Part shown: positions 33,992 through 42,102 of the stretch, one piece after another
Layout of the letters: every line of letters begins with the position of its first letter
How positions within the stretch are numbered: the first letter of the stretch is position 1
Assembly: GCA_030065575.1 (NCBI GenBank)
Contig: JASJDZ010000018.1
Location: forward strand, 1-44,645
DNA from: Acidimicrobiia bacterium
Lineage (GTDB): Bacteria; Actinomycetota; Acidimicrobiia; Spongiisociales; UBA5794
Direction of reading: 5' to 3'
Length of the DNA: 44,645 nt
Program-made: the position numbers and the translations under genes
The notes under the pieces: generated by a model
What the model was told of the DNA's origin: nothing
The model's input: only the letters and a program-made list of their open reading frames with translations
Databases searched by the model: none

Positions 33992-34182
33992 GCGTCGTTC
34001 AACTCCAACTCGAAGTAGACCGAGCCCTCAGAGCGGCGCGTGTGCAGTTCAACCTCGTTGGCAAGGTAGAAGCGGCGTTCCGTCTCGATGACATAACGGA
34101 ACAGAGGGAGTACATCGCGATACTCCTTGTAGATCCTGAGCTCTACGTCAGTTTCGTAGCGTTCGAGGTCTTCCTCGCCCAT
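33886..34182 (-). CDS. DUF2469 protein
   Basis: A 98-residue actinobacterial protein. EEDLERYETDVELRIYKEYRD, FRYVIETERRFYLANEVEL, DAWVWDMYRPARFVKSV and VTFRDVNIEEL-type segments define the family. Function is unknown. It normally lies between rnhB and yraN; here rnhB is missing. AGGAG lies upstream of the ATG. A TAATAT -10-like hexamer lies at 34215-34220 on the minus strand, without a convincing -35. Confidence 0.9.
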   Translation of the reverse strand: MGEEDLERYETDVELRIYKEYRDVLPLFRYVIETERRFYLANEVELHTRRSEGSVYFELELNDAWVWDMYRPARFVKSVKVMTFRDVNIEELEPTSAL

Positions 34183-34214
34183 TCCTGCTCCTGCGTTCCT
34201 TGCAGCGGAGTCGC

Positions 34215-34220
34215 ATATTA
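34215..34220 (-). promoter_or_regulatory. Possible -10 element upstream of DUF2469
   Basis: TAATAT on the minus strand, 32 nt before the ATG, in the AT-richer part of the 148-nt gap (34183-34330). A TTGAAG lies 23 nt further upstream, too far for a normal sigma70 spacer. Apart from this the gap shows nothing clear. Confidence 0.25.
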
Positions 34221-34330
34221 CGCCTTTGCTGGCCGGTAGGTGGCTTCAAAAACCAATAACCACCCACAGTGAGTATCTCAATGGGGTGTGACATTCCGCC
34301 TCGAGCCCGCGTCACGGGCAAGAAACGACC

Positions 34331-34990
34331 TCAATCGAGGCTCCGCCCACGCCGTAACAGGTAGGCGTGCCAGAGGATGCGAGCCGCGACCGATCGCCAC
34401 GGTCGCCACTTATGGGCCATTGTTCTTGCGGTCTCGTAGTCCGGAGGCTCGGTCAGCCCATACTGCTCTCCTATCGACACGACGAGGGCCCGATCGCCCG
34501 TCGGCCACACATCCGGACGAAGGAGGGCAAACAGCAAGTAGACATCGGCCGTCCACGGGCCCACCCCACGGATTGCGGTCAGATGTTCCCTGGCCACCTC
34601 GTCGCTCAGGCCCTCCAGACCTTCTAGGTCGATCGAGCCCGTCAGCACGCCGGAGGCCAGTCCACGGCAGTAGCTTGCTTTCTGCCGGCTGAAGCCGATC
34701 TGTCTCAGCTCGGAATCGTCGAGCGTGAGGAACTCGGCCGGGCTCACCTGCCGTAACGCCCCCTCCAGGTTCTGAAAGGCCTTTGCGGCGCTGGCAAGCG
34801 ACACCTGCTGTTCCAGGATGATCTTGACGAGGGTCGGGAATCCACCTGGTCGCGACCACAGCGGCGGCACACCGTTGCGGGACAGCAACATCGCCAGCCG
34901 TTGGTCGGCAGCGCTGAGCTCTTCAGCGGCAATCCCTAGTGAAGCTTTGTCGATGCGGTTCAGAGCCCGCCCCAGTGACTGGGCGGCCAC
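34331..34990 (-). CDS. AlkA-like DNA-3-methyladenine glycosylase
   Basis: A 219-residue HhH-GPD base-excision glycosylase removing alkylated bases. FPTLVKIILEQQVSLASAAKAF opens the HhH fold in two helices. LTAIRGVGPWTADVYLLFAL is the helix-hairpin-helix. The catalytic Asp lies in WPTGDRAL (about 165). It lacks the N-terminal AlkA domain, as in short yeast-Mag-like forms. The GTG start overlaps lepB by 31 nt. It sits where rnhB is usually found in actinobacteria. Confidence 0.88.
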   Translation of the reverse strand: MAAQSLGRALNRIDKASLGIAAEELSAADQRLAMLLSRNGVPPLWSRPGGFPTLVKIILEQQVSLASAAKAFQNLEGALRQVSPAEFLTLDDSELRQIGFSRQKASYCRGLASGVLTGSIDLEGLEGLSDEVAREHLTAIRGVGPWTADVYLLFALLRPDVWPTGDRALVVSIGEQYGLTEPPDYETARTMAHKWRPWRSVAARILWHAYLLRRGRSLD

Positions 34991-35724
34991 ACCACGGAGA
35001 AGGCCCTGCCGACGATCCGGTCACCCTCCACAGCGCCGAACCGGCGACTGTCGTTGCTGCTGTTGCGGTTGTCACCCATCACGAAGTAGTGCCCGGCTGG
35101 GACTTCCCATGGACCTTCATCGCGCATCGAGAGGCCAACGGGCAGATACGGCTCATTGAGGGGGCTCCCGTTGATCAGGACGGTGTTGTCCCGGATTTCT
35201 ACCGTATCGCCGGGAAGACCGATGACACGCTTGATCAAATCCGACTCGGGGGTACGCAGCCCTACAGACTCGAGCAGGTTGCGCGAGATCTTCGTCACAA
35301 TCGATTCTTCCTCGAACGTCTCCGGCTCGAAGACCACGACATCGCCGCGACCCGGATCGCCAAAGCGATAGGAGATCTTGTTGACGATCACACGATCGCC
35401 GATTTCGAGCGTCTCTTCCATCGATGCCGATGGAATCCAGAACACCTGGATCAGGAACGACTTGACGAGAACGGCAACGATGAGGGCTCCCACGATGAGG
35501 AAGGGAAGCTCCTTCAAGAAGGCCATTGCTTCGGAAGGCGGCCGCTCCTCCTCCGGGAGCGGAGCGATCAAGTCCTCAGGGATCTCCCCGGGCGTCTCCC
35601 CGGGCGTCTCCCCAGGCGTCTCCCCAGGCGTCTCCCCAGGCGTCTCCCCAGGCGTCTCCCCAGGCGTCTCCCCAGGCGCGCTCGAAACGGGGCTTAGCTC
35701 GCGATCCCCGGGTGATTCGCTCAT
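34960..35724 (-). CDS. lepB: Signal peptidase I
   Basis: A 254-residue membrane serine/lysine peptidase that removes signal peptides. An N-terminal cytoplasmic region carries seven Gly-Glu-Thr-Pro repeats plus one variant (about 17-48). A single membrane helix (about 69-91) is followed by the nucleophile in PSASMEETLEIGDRV, the general-base Lys in LIKRVIGLPGDTVEI, and box E in GHYFVMGDNRNSSNDSR. The tetrapeptide array is unusual; mycobacterial LepB has a Pro-rich but non-repetitive start. rplS lies 15 nt upstream, so it belongs to the trmD-rplS-lepB run. Confidence 0.95.
   Translation of the reverse strand: MSESPGDRELSPVSSAPGETPGETPGETPGETPGETPGETPGETPGEIPEDLIAPLPEEERPPSEAMAFLKELPFLIVGALIVAVLVKSFLIQVFWIPSASMEETLEIGDRVIVNKISYRFGDPGRGDVVVFEPETFEEESIVTKISRNLLESVGLRTPESDLIKRVIGLPGDTVEIRDNTVLINGSPLNEPYLPVGLSMRDEGPWEVPAGHYFVMGDNRNSSNDSRRFGAVEGDRIVGRAFSVVWPPSHWGGL
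35591..35674 (-). repeat. Seven tandem 12-bp repeats in lepB
   Basis: Seven in-frame copies of GGCGTCTCCCCA (plus-strand reading; the first ends in G) encode Gly-Glu-Thr-Pro units in the cytoplasmic N-terminus of LepB. Near-perfect identity points to recent expansion by slippage, and copy number may vary between strains without breaking the frame. Confidence 0.9.
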
Positions 35725-35738
35725 CGCGGAAACGGGAG

Positions 35739-36083
35739 TTAGTCCCGCTTCTCCTTGATGCGGGCGGCCTTGCCAACACGGTCTCTGAGGTAGTACAGCT
35801 TCGCCCGCCGGACATCGCCACGGCGCACAACCTCGATCGATTGGATGATCGGCGCATGAAGCGGGAAGATCCGCTCCACACCAACTCCGAAGCTGAGCTT
35901 ACGAACGGTGAACGAAGCGCGCGCCCCGCCACCGTTGCGGGCGATGACAACGCCTTCAAAGATCTGGACACGCTCGCGGCCACCCTCGACAACTCGCACA
36001 TTGACACGCACGGTATCGCCGGGCGAAAAGTCCGGTATGTCGTCGCGCACGTATGCGGACTCGATTTGATCGACCGTATTCAC
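35739..36083 (-). CDS. rplS: 50S ribosomal protein L19
   Basis: A 114-residue large-subunit protein at the subunit interface. Family motifs are [52 protein letters not shown] and [19 protein letters not shown] (each shortened from the full strand). The GTG at 36083 has GGAGG 5 nt upstream; upstream frame sequence is not L19. trmD ends 66 nt upstream, the conserved order. Confidence 0.96.
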   Translation of the reverse strand: MNTVDQIESAYVRDDIPDFSPGDTVRVNVRVVEGGRERVQIFEGVVIARNGGGARASFTVRKLSFGVGVERIFPLHAPIIQSIEVVRRGDVRRAKLYYLRDRVGKAARIKEKRD

Positions 36084-36149
36084 GGGATCCTCCGAATGAG
36101 GGAAAAGGAAACTCGAGGCGGGGAGTTTAACCACACTCCGCACATTGCG

Positions 36150-36830
36150 CTAACTCTCGTTGCCGCGCTCGTCGAGAAGGTCCGGGCGCCGGGACCGAGT
36201 CCTCTCCACTCGCTGCTGCCGACGCCACTCCTCCACCTTGCCGTGGTCTCCCGAAAGCAGCACGTCCGGCACCCGCCATCCGCGGTATTCCGCGGGCCTG
36301 GTGTATTGCGGCTCCTCGAGTAGCCCATCGCGGAAGCTCTCTGTAGCTATCGAATCAGGATTGCCAACGACACCGGGCAGTAGCCGGGTCACTCCTTCGA
36401 TGATGGCCAACGCCCCAACCTCGCCGCCGAGTAGCACGTAATCCCCCAGCGACACCTCCTCGTCGATGAGGTTGTCGGCGACTCTTTGATCCACGCCCTC
36501 GTAGCGGCCGCAGACCAGCGTCAGCTCGTCCTGCTCGGCCCATGCGTCCAGCCGATTCTGGGTCAATGGGCTGCCGGCGGCAGCCAGGAGGACCCTATGC
36601 GATTTGGCAAGGGGCGCCAGCACCTGATCGAGCGGCTCCACCATCATGATCATGCCCGGGCCACCCCCAAAGGGGGCATCGTCGAGCTGTCTGTGGAAGC
36701 CCTTACCAAAAGGCCGCAGATCGATTACGGCTACCTCCAGTAGACCATCTTGCCGCGCCTTACCGACGAGACTGACCTGCAATGGGGAGTCAAAGAACTC
36801 CGGAAAGATTGTGACTATGTTGATTCGCAC
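36150..36830 (-). CDS. trmD: tRNA (guanine37-N1)-methyltransferase
   Basis: A 226-residue knotted SPOUT methyltransferase making m1G37, which prevents frameshifting. INIVTIFPEFFDSPLQVSL opens the protein. Knot motifs are seen in DDAPFGGGPGMIMM, VCGRYEGVDQRV and VSLGDYVLLGGEVGALAIIE. The GTG at 36830 is preferred. There is no Shine-Dalgarno, and a GAATAC -10-like element lies just before it, so the mRNA may have a very short or no leader. It starts divergently from the YbjQ-domain gene, 43 nt apart. Confidence 0.95.
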   Translation of the reverse strand: MRINIVTIFPEFFDSPLQVSLVGKARQDGLLEVAVIDLRPFGKGFHRQLDDAPFGGGPGMIMMVEPLDQVLAPLAKSHRVLLAAAGSPLTQNRLDAWAEQDELTLVCGRYEGVDQRVADNLIDEEVSLGDYVLLGGEVGALAIIEGVTRLLPGVVGNPDSIATESFRDGLLEEPQYTRPAEYRGWRVPDVLLSGDHGKVEEWRRQQRVERTRSRRPDLLDERGNES

Positions 36831-36873
36831 GGTTACAGAGTATTCTGATCTGCGGGTACGGGGGTAGATACAG

Positions 36874-37605
36874 TTGGCGGAACCGATCACACCGGCGGAG
36901 AAACCGGTAGACACCGGAAGCTGGGTAGCACCGGCTGATTCGGCTGACTCAACATCCGGAGGAAGCCCTTCCGCAGACGACAGGTTCGCCGCACGTTCGC
37001 GACTTGATCAAGCCATGACGGTCGCCCAGAAGCGCATCGAGGCGGGGAAGCAAGTCGCCACCACCTCGCGAGTTACTCCGCAAGAGCGCGCCAGCGAGTG
37101 GGCTGAGGCACGGGAAGCCGCTTCCAAGCAGGCTCCGACCACCAATGCGGTCGAGGAACCCCATGTGGTTGTCGACCTGAGACCCGATGCCGATCGTATT
37201 CCCGGCCCCATGCCTGCGGTACGGGAGGCCGACTATGGGCTCGGTAGGCGGTGGGGTGCCGAGTGGCAGCGCTCCGCCCAGGGATGGGTCACCGGGGTGG
37301 ACGGACGAGCTATGTGGCGGCCGGTTGTGACCACAACTGAGCAACTGGCCAATTGGGACGTGCACACCTACCTGGGTGTGGTCACCGCCGAGGTTGCGGT
37401 CGAAGCCCCCGGCGGCGACCTACGCCAGGTTGGCGCAACGCTGGCCAAGGGCCGCCAGGTTGGCATCGAAGGAATCGTCGATGAGGCAGTCGAGCGCGGG
37501 GCACACGCAGTCATCGGATTGACGATGCAGTACACACCGGTTGGCACGCGAATGCTGATCACCATGACTGGGACGGCGGTCACGCTTCAAGAGAAGGCCC
37601 GGTAG
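36874..37605 (+). CDS. YbjQ (UPF0145) domain protein with long disordered N-terminus
   Basis: A 243-residue protein starting at TTG. Residues 1-100 are Ala/Glu/Ser-rich and likely disordered, with one charged helix (SRLDQAMTVAQKRIEAGKQV, about 42-61). The C-terminal 80 residues, from YLGVVTAEVAVEAPGG to MLITMTGTAVTL, match the UPF0145/YbjQ fold, including RGAHAVIGLTMQY. This fold forms small oligomers of unclear function. The DUF2510-like or zinc elements often fused to YbjQ are not seen. It is divergent from trmD and convergent with cofH. Confidence 0.7.
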   Translation: MAEPITPAEKPVDTGSWVAPADSADSTSGGSPSADDRFAARSRLDQAMTVAQKRIEAGKQVATTSRVTPQERASEWAEAREAASKQAPTTNAVEEPHVVVDLRPDADRIPGPMPAVREADYGLGRRWGAEWQRSAQGWVTGVDGRAMWRPVVTTTEQLANWDVHTYLGVVTAEVAVEAPGGDLRQVGATLAKGRQVGIEGIVDEAVERGAHAVIGLTMQYTPVGTRMLITMTGTAVTLQEKAR

Positions 37606-37621
37606 ACCCGCTATTGGGCTC

Positions 37622-39511
37622 CTAGGCCTCCCGGGGGGTCACGAGCGTCGAAGCCACCAGTTCGTACAGCGTGTTGCGCTGCGCCGGGACACGCCCGATT
37701 GAGCGGACCAGCTCTTCCATCGCTTCGGCCCCCACTTCCGGGCCGTGAGCTGCGCCCGCCGCCCGAGAGATGGTCTCATCCATCAGGGTTCCACCAAGGT
37801 CGTTGCACCCCGCCTGCAGCAGGCGGCCGCCGGCCCGCAGCCCCAGCTTCACCCATGACGCCTGGATGTTGTCGACAAGCCCGTCGAATGCAATCCGGGC
37901 GACGCTGTGCACGAGCAGCACCTCGTCCCAGGTTGGACCGGGCCGGGCCCTACCCCGCAGAAAGATCGGCGCCCCCATGTGAACAAACGGCAAAGGGACA
38001 ATCTCGGTGATGCCACCGGTCCGGCGTTGGATCCTCCGGAGAACCTCGAAGTGGTTTGCCCACGAAACTGGCGAGTCGATGTGCCCGAACATGATCGTTC
38101 CCGTGGAACGGAGGCCAAGTTCGTGGGCAGTGATCATTACCTCCGCCCACTGCGCCGTCCGTATCTTGTCGGGACAGAGGTGGAGCCGAACGTCGTCGTC
38201 GAGAACCTCAGCGGCCGTCCCCGGCAGGGTGCCGAGGCCGACGTCGCGCAACCGAAGCAGATAGTCGCGAATGCTCATCCCGATGGTCTCAGCTCCTTGC
38301 CACACCTCGAGCGGAGTGAACCCGTGGATATGCATCTCGGGGACGTAGTGCTTGATTGATTCAACAACCGACAAGTAGAAGTCGCCGGTGAAGTCGGGGT
38401 GGATACCGCCCTGAAGACAGACCTCAGTCGCTCCCCGCTCCCATGCTTCGACTGCCCGCTCCACGACCTGGGGTATTGACATCAGGTACGGCTCTCCCCG
38501 GAGGTTGAGCGATCGGGGTCCTTTGGAGAAGGCGCAAAAACCGCACTTGTAGGTGCACAGATTGGTGTAGTTGATGTTGCGGTTGACTACGAAGGTTACG
38601 ACCTCGCCGTTCGTGCGCTGCCGCAGAACATCAGCTACGGCGGCAACGGCATCGACTTCGTCGCCACGGGCCCGGAACAGTCGCTCGATCTCGTCGCGGC
38701 TGGGGCGCTGCCCCTCCAGGGAGCGCCGGAGTATCCCCGCGAAGCCGGAGTCGAGAACGCTCAGATCCAACTCGTAGCTATGGCTCCTCCAGAGCTCATC
38801 GCCCCATTGCGCAGAGAACCGCCCGGGCGGGATTGGTGCATCTGCATTCATGCCGGGGGCCCATTCGTATCGGGGCCGCGCCGCTCCCGAGCCATCGACC
38901 TGGGCGAGGTAGAACGTGAACAAGTCGGGGGGCAGATCCGTACGGGCGGCGTCGACCGTCACCTTGGGGGGAAGCGGTCCGCGCTCTACCAGGTGATAGC
39001 CACCGAGCGCCACTCTCAGTTCGCCCAGTCCCTCGGTGTCCCAACCTCGCAGCAGGAGGTCGCGGGCGCCGTTGGCAACGGCCCGTGCCGCTTCCTCGGG
39101 GCTATCAACGAAGACCGATACCTGAATGTCGAGACCGGGCAGGCTCGCGATGGAGGCAGCGTCCCCGACCTTGCTGCGGCCGGTTCTCAGAAAGGCAGCC
39201 TTGCTCCGGGCCAGCGTATCTATCACCGCAGCCCGATCGCCGTTGTCCACCACCGTGAGCCGCCACCCAGCGACTCCGGCCGCAACAAGCGGAGCGACCT
39301 CCGACGGATCAACCACCCACGCCAGGGGCTCCGCAGTATCGGCGCCGATTGCCACCGGGGCCAGTCCGCCGGCGATGGCCTCCTGACGCTGCTCCATGGT
39401 GAGCCGCGCTATCTCCACCGTCGTGGTGCCCTCACGACGTCGGGTGGCGGCCCACAGCTCGTTGATGGATTCCGCCGGCCGAAGCCGAAGGAAGGTGACG
39501 GTGTCGCTCAT
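37622..39511 (-). CDS. cofH: FO synthase subunit 2 (CofH) with a large unknown N-terminal region
   Basis: A 629-residue protein. From about residue 255 it is a radical SAM CofH, which joins a tyrosine-derived radical to aminouracil for coenzyme F420. The cluster motif is CTYKCGFC (about 315). CLQGGIHPDFTGDFY, MHIHGFTPLEVWQGAE, ASWVKLGLRAG and NDLGGTLMDETISRAAG (about 560) are diagnostic. Residues 1-230 match nothing I know; they contain alpha/beta-type segments (FVDSPEEAARAVANGARDLLL) suggesting a folded domain. CofH alone is normally about 360-400 residues. ATGA overlap with cofG shows coupling. Confidence 0.88.
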   Translation of the reverse strand: MSDTVTFLRLRPAESINELWAATRRREGTTTVEIARLTMEQRQEAIAGGLAPVAIGADTAEPLAWVVDPSEVAPLVAAGVAGWRLTVVDNGDRAAVIDTLARSKAAFLRTGRSKVGDAASIASLPGLDIQVSVFVDSPEEAARAVANGARDLLLRGWDTEGLGELRVALGGYHLVERGPLPPKVTVDAARTDLPPDLFTFYLAQVDGSGAARPRYEWAPGMNADAPIPPGRFSAQWGDELWRSHSYELDLSVLDSGFAGILRRSLEGQRPSRDEIERLFRARGDEVDAVAAVADVLRQRTNGEVVTFVVNRNINYTNLCTYKCGFCAFSKGPRSLNLRGEPYLMSIPQVVERAVEAWERGATEVCLQGGIHPDFTGDFYLSVVESIKHYVPEMHIHGFTPLEVWQGAETIGMSIRDYLLRLRDVGLGTLPGTAAEVLDDDVRLHLCPDKIRTAQWAEVMITAHELGLRSTGTIMFGHIDSPVSWANHFEVLRRIQRRTGGITEIVPLPFVHMGAPIFLRGRARPGPTWDEVLLVHSVARIAFDGLVDNIQASWVKLGLRAGGRLLQAGCNDLGGTLMDETISRAAGAAHGPEVGAEAMEELVRSIGRVPAQRNTLYELVASTLVTPREA

Positions 39512-40653
39512 CGTGGCGGTTCCTCGTGCATTTGCGGCACCCGAGCGTAGCCCTCCTCATCGATGGCGGCCGTCACTTTGGGGAGGAGTTGCGGATCTAC
39601 CCATCGGTGATCAATGAACTCCGGGTAGACGGGCAAACGAGGCCGAAGCGCAAAACCACGGCCTTCAGTTGCGGCTTCGAGTCTTTCGAGATGGGGCCAG
39701 GGCGCCTCGGGATTGACCCAGTCGATGGTCAGCGGCGATACGCCGCCCCAATCGTTGATGCCCGCGTCTAAGTACAAGCCAAAATCGTCGGTGAGGTTCG
39801 GGGGTACCTGCAGGTTCATCTCGGGGCCGAGGATCCAACGCGCCGCGGCAACCACTCTGGAGAAGTACTGGACGGTCGGCTCGGGATCCCTCCGCATCCG
39901 GGTGTCGGCCTTGGCGCGGAAGTTCTGGACGATCACCTCCTGGATGTGGCCCCATCGCTTGTCCAATTCGGCAAGCGCAAACAGCGAAGCGACCAGTTCG
40001 CGCGGGGTTTCTCCAATACCGACGAGGACACCGGTCGTGAAGGGCACCTGCCGTCTTCCGGCGGCCTCTATGGTCGCAACCCGCAGTTCCGGGTCCTTAT
40101 CGGGGCAGTTGTGATGGGGCATACCCGGCTCGAGCAAGCGCGGCGAGATGTTCTCCAACATCAGCCCCATCGACGGATTCGTCGGGCGAAGCGCCGCAAT
40201 CGTGTCTTCGTCCATCAAGCCGGGGTTGGCATGAGGAAACAGCGGGGTCTCCGCATCTATCCGCTCGCTCAGGAGGCGCACGTACTCCGTGGTGCTGGCG
40301 ACTCCCTGCTCCTCGAGAAACTCCCGCGCCTGTGGCCAGCGCTCCTCCGGGTTGTCGCCAAGAGTCAGCAGCGCCTCAGTGCACCCGTGCGCCGCGCCTG
40401 CCTCAGCTATTGCCATTGCGTCTGTCGGGGTCAGGTATTCACCACCGGCACCCGGCGGCTTGGCAAAGGTGCAGTAGGTGCATGTGTCGCGACACATCGT
40501 GGTGACGGGGATGAACACCTTCCGCGAATACGTGACAACCCTGCCCTTGCCCTCATCGCGCAGTCGCTGCGCCTCGGCAAAGAGCGGAGCCGGGTCACGG
40601 CGCCCGGTGATGAACTCGACGGCAAGGTCCGGATCTGGAGCACTCAACGGCAT
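39508..40653 (-). CDS. cofG: FO synthase subunit 1 (CofG)
   Basis: A 381-residue radical SAM enzyme that works with CofH to build the deazaflavin FO. Cluster motif CRDTCTYC lies at about residues 54-61 in PVTTMCRDTCTYCTFAKP. EALLTLGDNPEERWP, NPSMGLMLENISPRL and DWGGVSPLTIDWVNPEAPWP are family segments. In most actinobacteria CofG and CofH are fused as FbiC (about 850 residues). Here they are separate, overlapping genes, as in archaea and cyanobacteria. An MFS gene lies 40 nt upstream in the same direction. Confidence 0.92.
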   Translation of the reverse strand: MPLSAPDPDLAVEFITGRRDPAPLFAEAQRLRDEGKGRVVTYSRKVFIPVTTMCRDTCTYCTFAKPPGAGGEYLTPTDAMAIAEAGAAHGCTEALLTLGDNPEERWPQAREFLEEQGVASTTEYVRLLSERIDAETPLFPHANPGLMDEDTIAALRPTNPSMGLMLENISPRLLEPGMPHHNCPDKDPELRVATIEAAGRRQVPFTTGVLVGIGETPRELVASLFALAELDKRWGHIQEVIVQNFRAKADTRMRRDPEPTVQYFSRVVAAARWILGPEMNLQVPPNLTDDFGLYLDAGINDWGGVSPLTIDWVNPEAPWPHLERLEAATEGRGFALRPRLPVYPEFIDHRWVDPQLLPKVTAAIDEEGYARVPQMHEEPPR

Positions 40654-40693
40654 CCCGGAACGCTATCACCAGCCCCGGCACCCGGCGACGTCG

Positions 40694-42088
40694 CTAGGCG
40701 GCTAGCTCCGGCTCTGGCATTTCGTCGTGGTCCGGTATCTCGTCTTCCAGATTGCGCAGACGCGGGTACAGGTAGGCGATGATCGTGAAGATGATCGATA
40801 GAACTCCCAGAATGATGAACAGCAAAGCAATACCGCGCCCCGGGCCGACGCCGATGACCGAACCGACGCTCACGGCCAGTGCGCCACCGGGTTGCAGCAG
40901 CGGCTCAAACACGCTGTCGGCGAGCGGACCGGCCATGAGGATGGCGACCGGGCCGGCAATCTGGGCGAGGACACGCCTCGCCGCAAACACCCGTCCCTGC
41001 ACATCGGGCTCGACCTTTGCCTGCCATATCGCCTGGCTCGACCCGTTGGCAATCGGGATGACGAAGAAGGCGGCGAGACCTCCCAGCACAACGGGAACGA
41101 GTGAAGGCCTGCTGCCCCAAGCGATCATGGCCGCGCCGAGCACCAGGTCGGCTCCCAGGACGCCATAGATCCGCTTCTTCGGTCCGCCCCAGGCACTCAT
41201 CACCACGCTGCCGGCCACCATGCCGAGCGCAGCAATGGTGAAGGCGTTTCCCATGGCAACCTCATCGGCGAACCCCAGGATCAGCGGGAAGATCAAGACA
41301 CCCACGAATCCGAACACGAGATTCACACTCGAGAAGTAGGCGAGCAATGCCAGCAGCGCAGGGCGTTGGCGGATGTAGGTCCACCCGAACCAGGCCTCGC
41401 TGAGCAGGGTTCCTTTACTCGCCGCCCCGGCCTCGGACTGGATCGGCTGCGGGAACCTGACTGCGAGCAGAGTCAGCACCGCCACCACAAACGAAACGAC
41501 GTCGATCAGGATCACGGCCTGTAGCCCCCAGAAGGCGAGCACAACGCCTGCCACCGCCGGAGCGATGACCTGACCGACCGCCTCAGCCATCTGCACCATG
41601 CCTGCGGCTCGACCGTAGTGCTCTTTCGGCACCAGCAAAGTGGTAGCCGCCGTGTAGGCGGGCCACTGGAACGCTTGGAAGATGCCCGAGAAAGCCAGGG
41701 CCGGGTACAAATGCCATAGCTCGAGGTTGTCGGTGAGCAGCAGTAGTGCAATGACCAGAGTGCCCGCGCCTGCTCCGGTGTCGGCAATGATCATTGCTCG
41801 CCGCCGGTCCCAGCGGTCGACCAGAGCCCCTGCGATCGGAGTGAAGAGTATCTGCGGCAACTGGCTGGCAAGCAGCACGAAGGAGAGCTTGGTGGCCGAT
41901 CCCGTCTCCTGATAGACCCAGATGGCGAGGGCGAAACCGGTGAGTGAGGTACCGACCAGCGACACGAATTGACCAGCCCACACGACGAGGAAGATCCGCA
42001 TCCTCCGCAGTTCCTGCCCTATCCCCGCCACACCGTCTCCATTGGTCGAATATTCTCGTATATTCGGTGTTTGTCGACCTTTTGTCAA
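40694..42088 (-). CDS. MFS exporter (EntS/macrolide-efflux type)
   Basis: A membrane protein of 464 residues if it starts at ATG 42088. About 12 hydrophobic helices are visible, with the MFS A-like loop GALVDRWDRRRAMI between helices 2 and 3. LEPDVQGRVFAARR-like sequence in the second half is typical of the MFS_3 group that exports siderophores or drugs. The substrate is unknown. Likely real starts are GTG 42031 or ATG 42001 (AGGA 10 nt upstream), because the first 29 codons overlap an inverted repeat and look non-conserved. cofG and cofH follow in the same direction. Confidence 0.85.
   Translation of the reverse strand: MTKGRQTPNIREYSTNGDGVAGIGQELRRMRIFLVVWAGQFVSLVGTSLTGFALAIWVYQETGSATKLSFVLLASQLPQILFTPIAGALVDRWDRRRAMIIADTGAGAGTLVIALLLLTDNLELWHLYPALAFSGIFQAFQWPAYTAATTLLVPKEHYGRAAGMVQMAEAVGQVIAPAVAGVVLAFWGLQAVILIDVVSFVVAVLTLLAVRFPQPIQSEAGAASKGTLLSEAWFGWTYIRQRPALLALLAYFSSVNLVFGFVGVLIFPLILGFADEVAMGNAFTIAALGMVAGSVVMSAWGGPKKRIYGVLGADLVLGAAMIAWGSRPSLVPVVLGGLAAFFVIPIANGSSQAIWQAKVEPDVQGRVFAARRVLAQIAGPVAILMAGPLADSVFEPLLQPGGALAVSVGSVIGVGPGRGIALLFIILGVLSIIFTIIAYLYPRLRNLEDEIPDHDEMPEPELAA
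42047..42066. promoter_or_regulatory. Inverted repeat in the MFS/lipoprotein divergent region
   Basis: CGAATAT and ATATTCG (7-bp perfect arms) with a 6-nt spacer, in a locally AT-rich spot between the divergent MFS and lipoprotein genes. This is the size and place of a TetR- or MarR-type operator. No regulator gene is adjacent. Confidence 0.5.
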
Positions 42089-42102
42089 ATCTGGGGCTGA
42101 GT

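Noticed and set aside
34215-34249. A complete sigma70 promoter for DUF2469
   Set aside because: The TTGAAG and TAATAT hexamers are 23 nt apart, too far for a normal promoter; only the -10 is kept at low confidence.
35591-35674. CRISPR-like array
   Set aside because: Units are 12 bp without spacers and encode an in-frame tetrapeptide; it is a coding minisatellite.
34939-35697. Plus-strand frame with Leu-Pro-Arg-Arg repeats opposite lepB
   Set aside because: The repeat is the complement of the Gly-Glu-Thr-Pro array; the lepB catalytic motifs identify the true strand.
42047-42066. LexA (SOS) box
   Set aside because: Actinobacterial LexA sites have CGAAC-N4-GTTCG; here the arms are CGAATAT with a 6-nt spacer.
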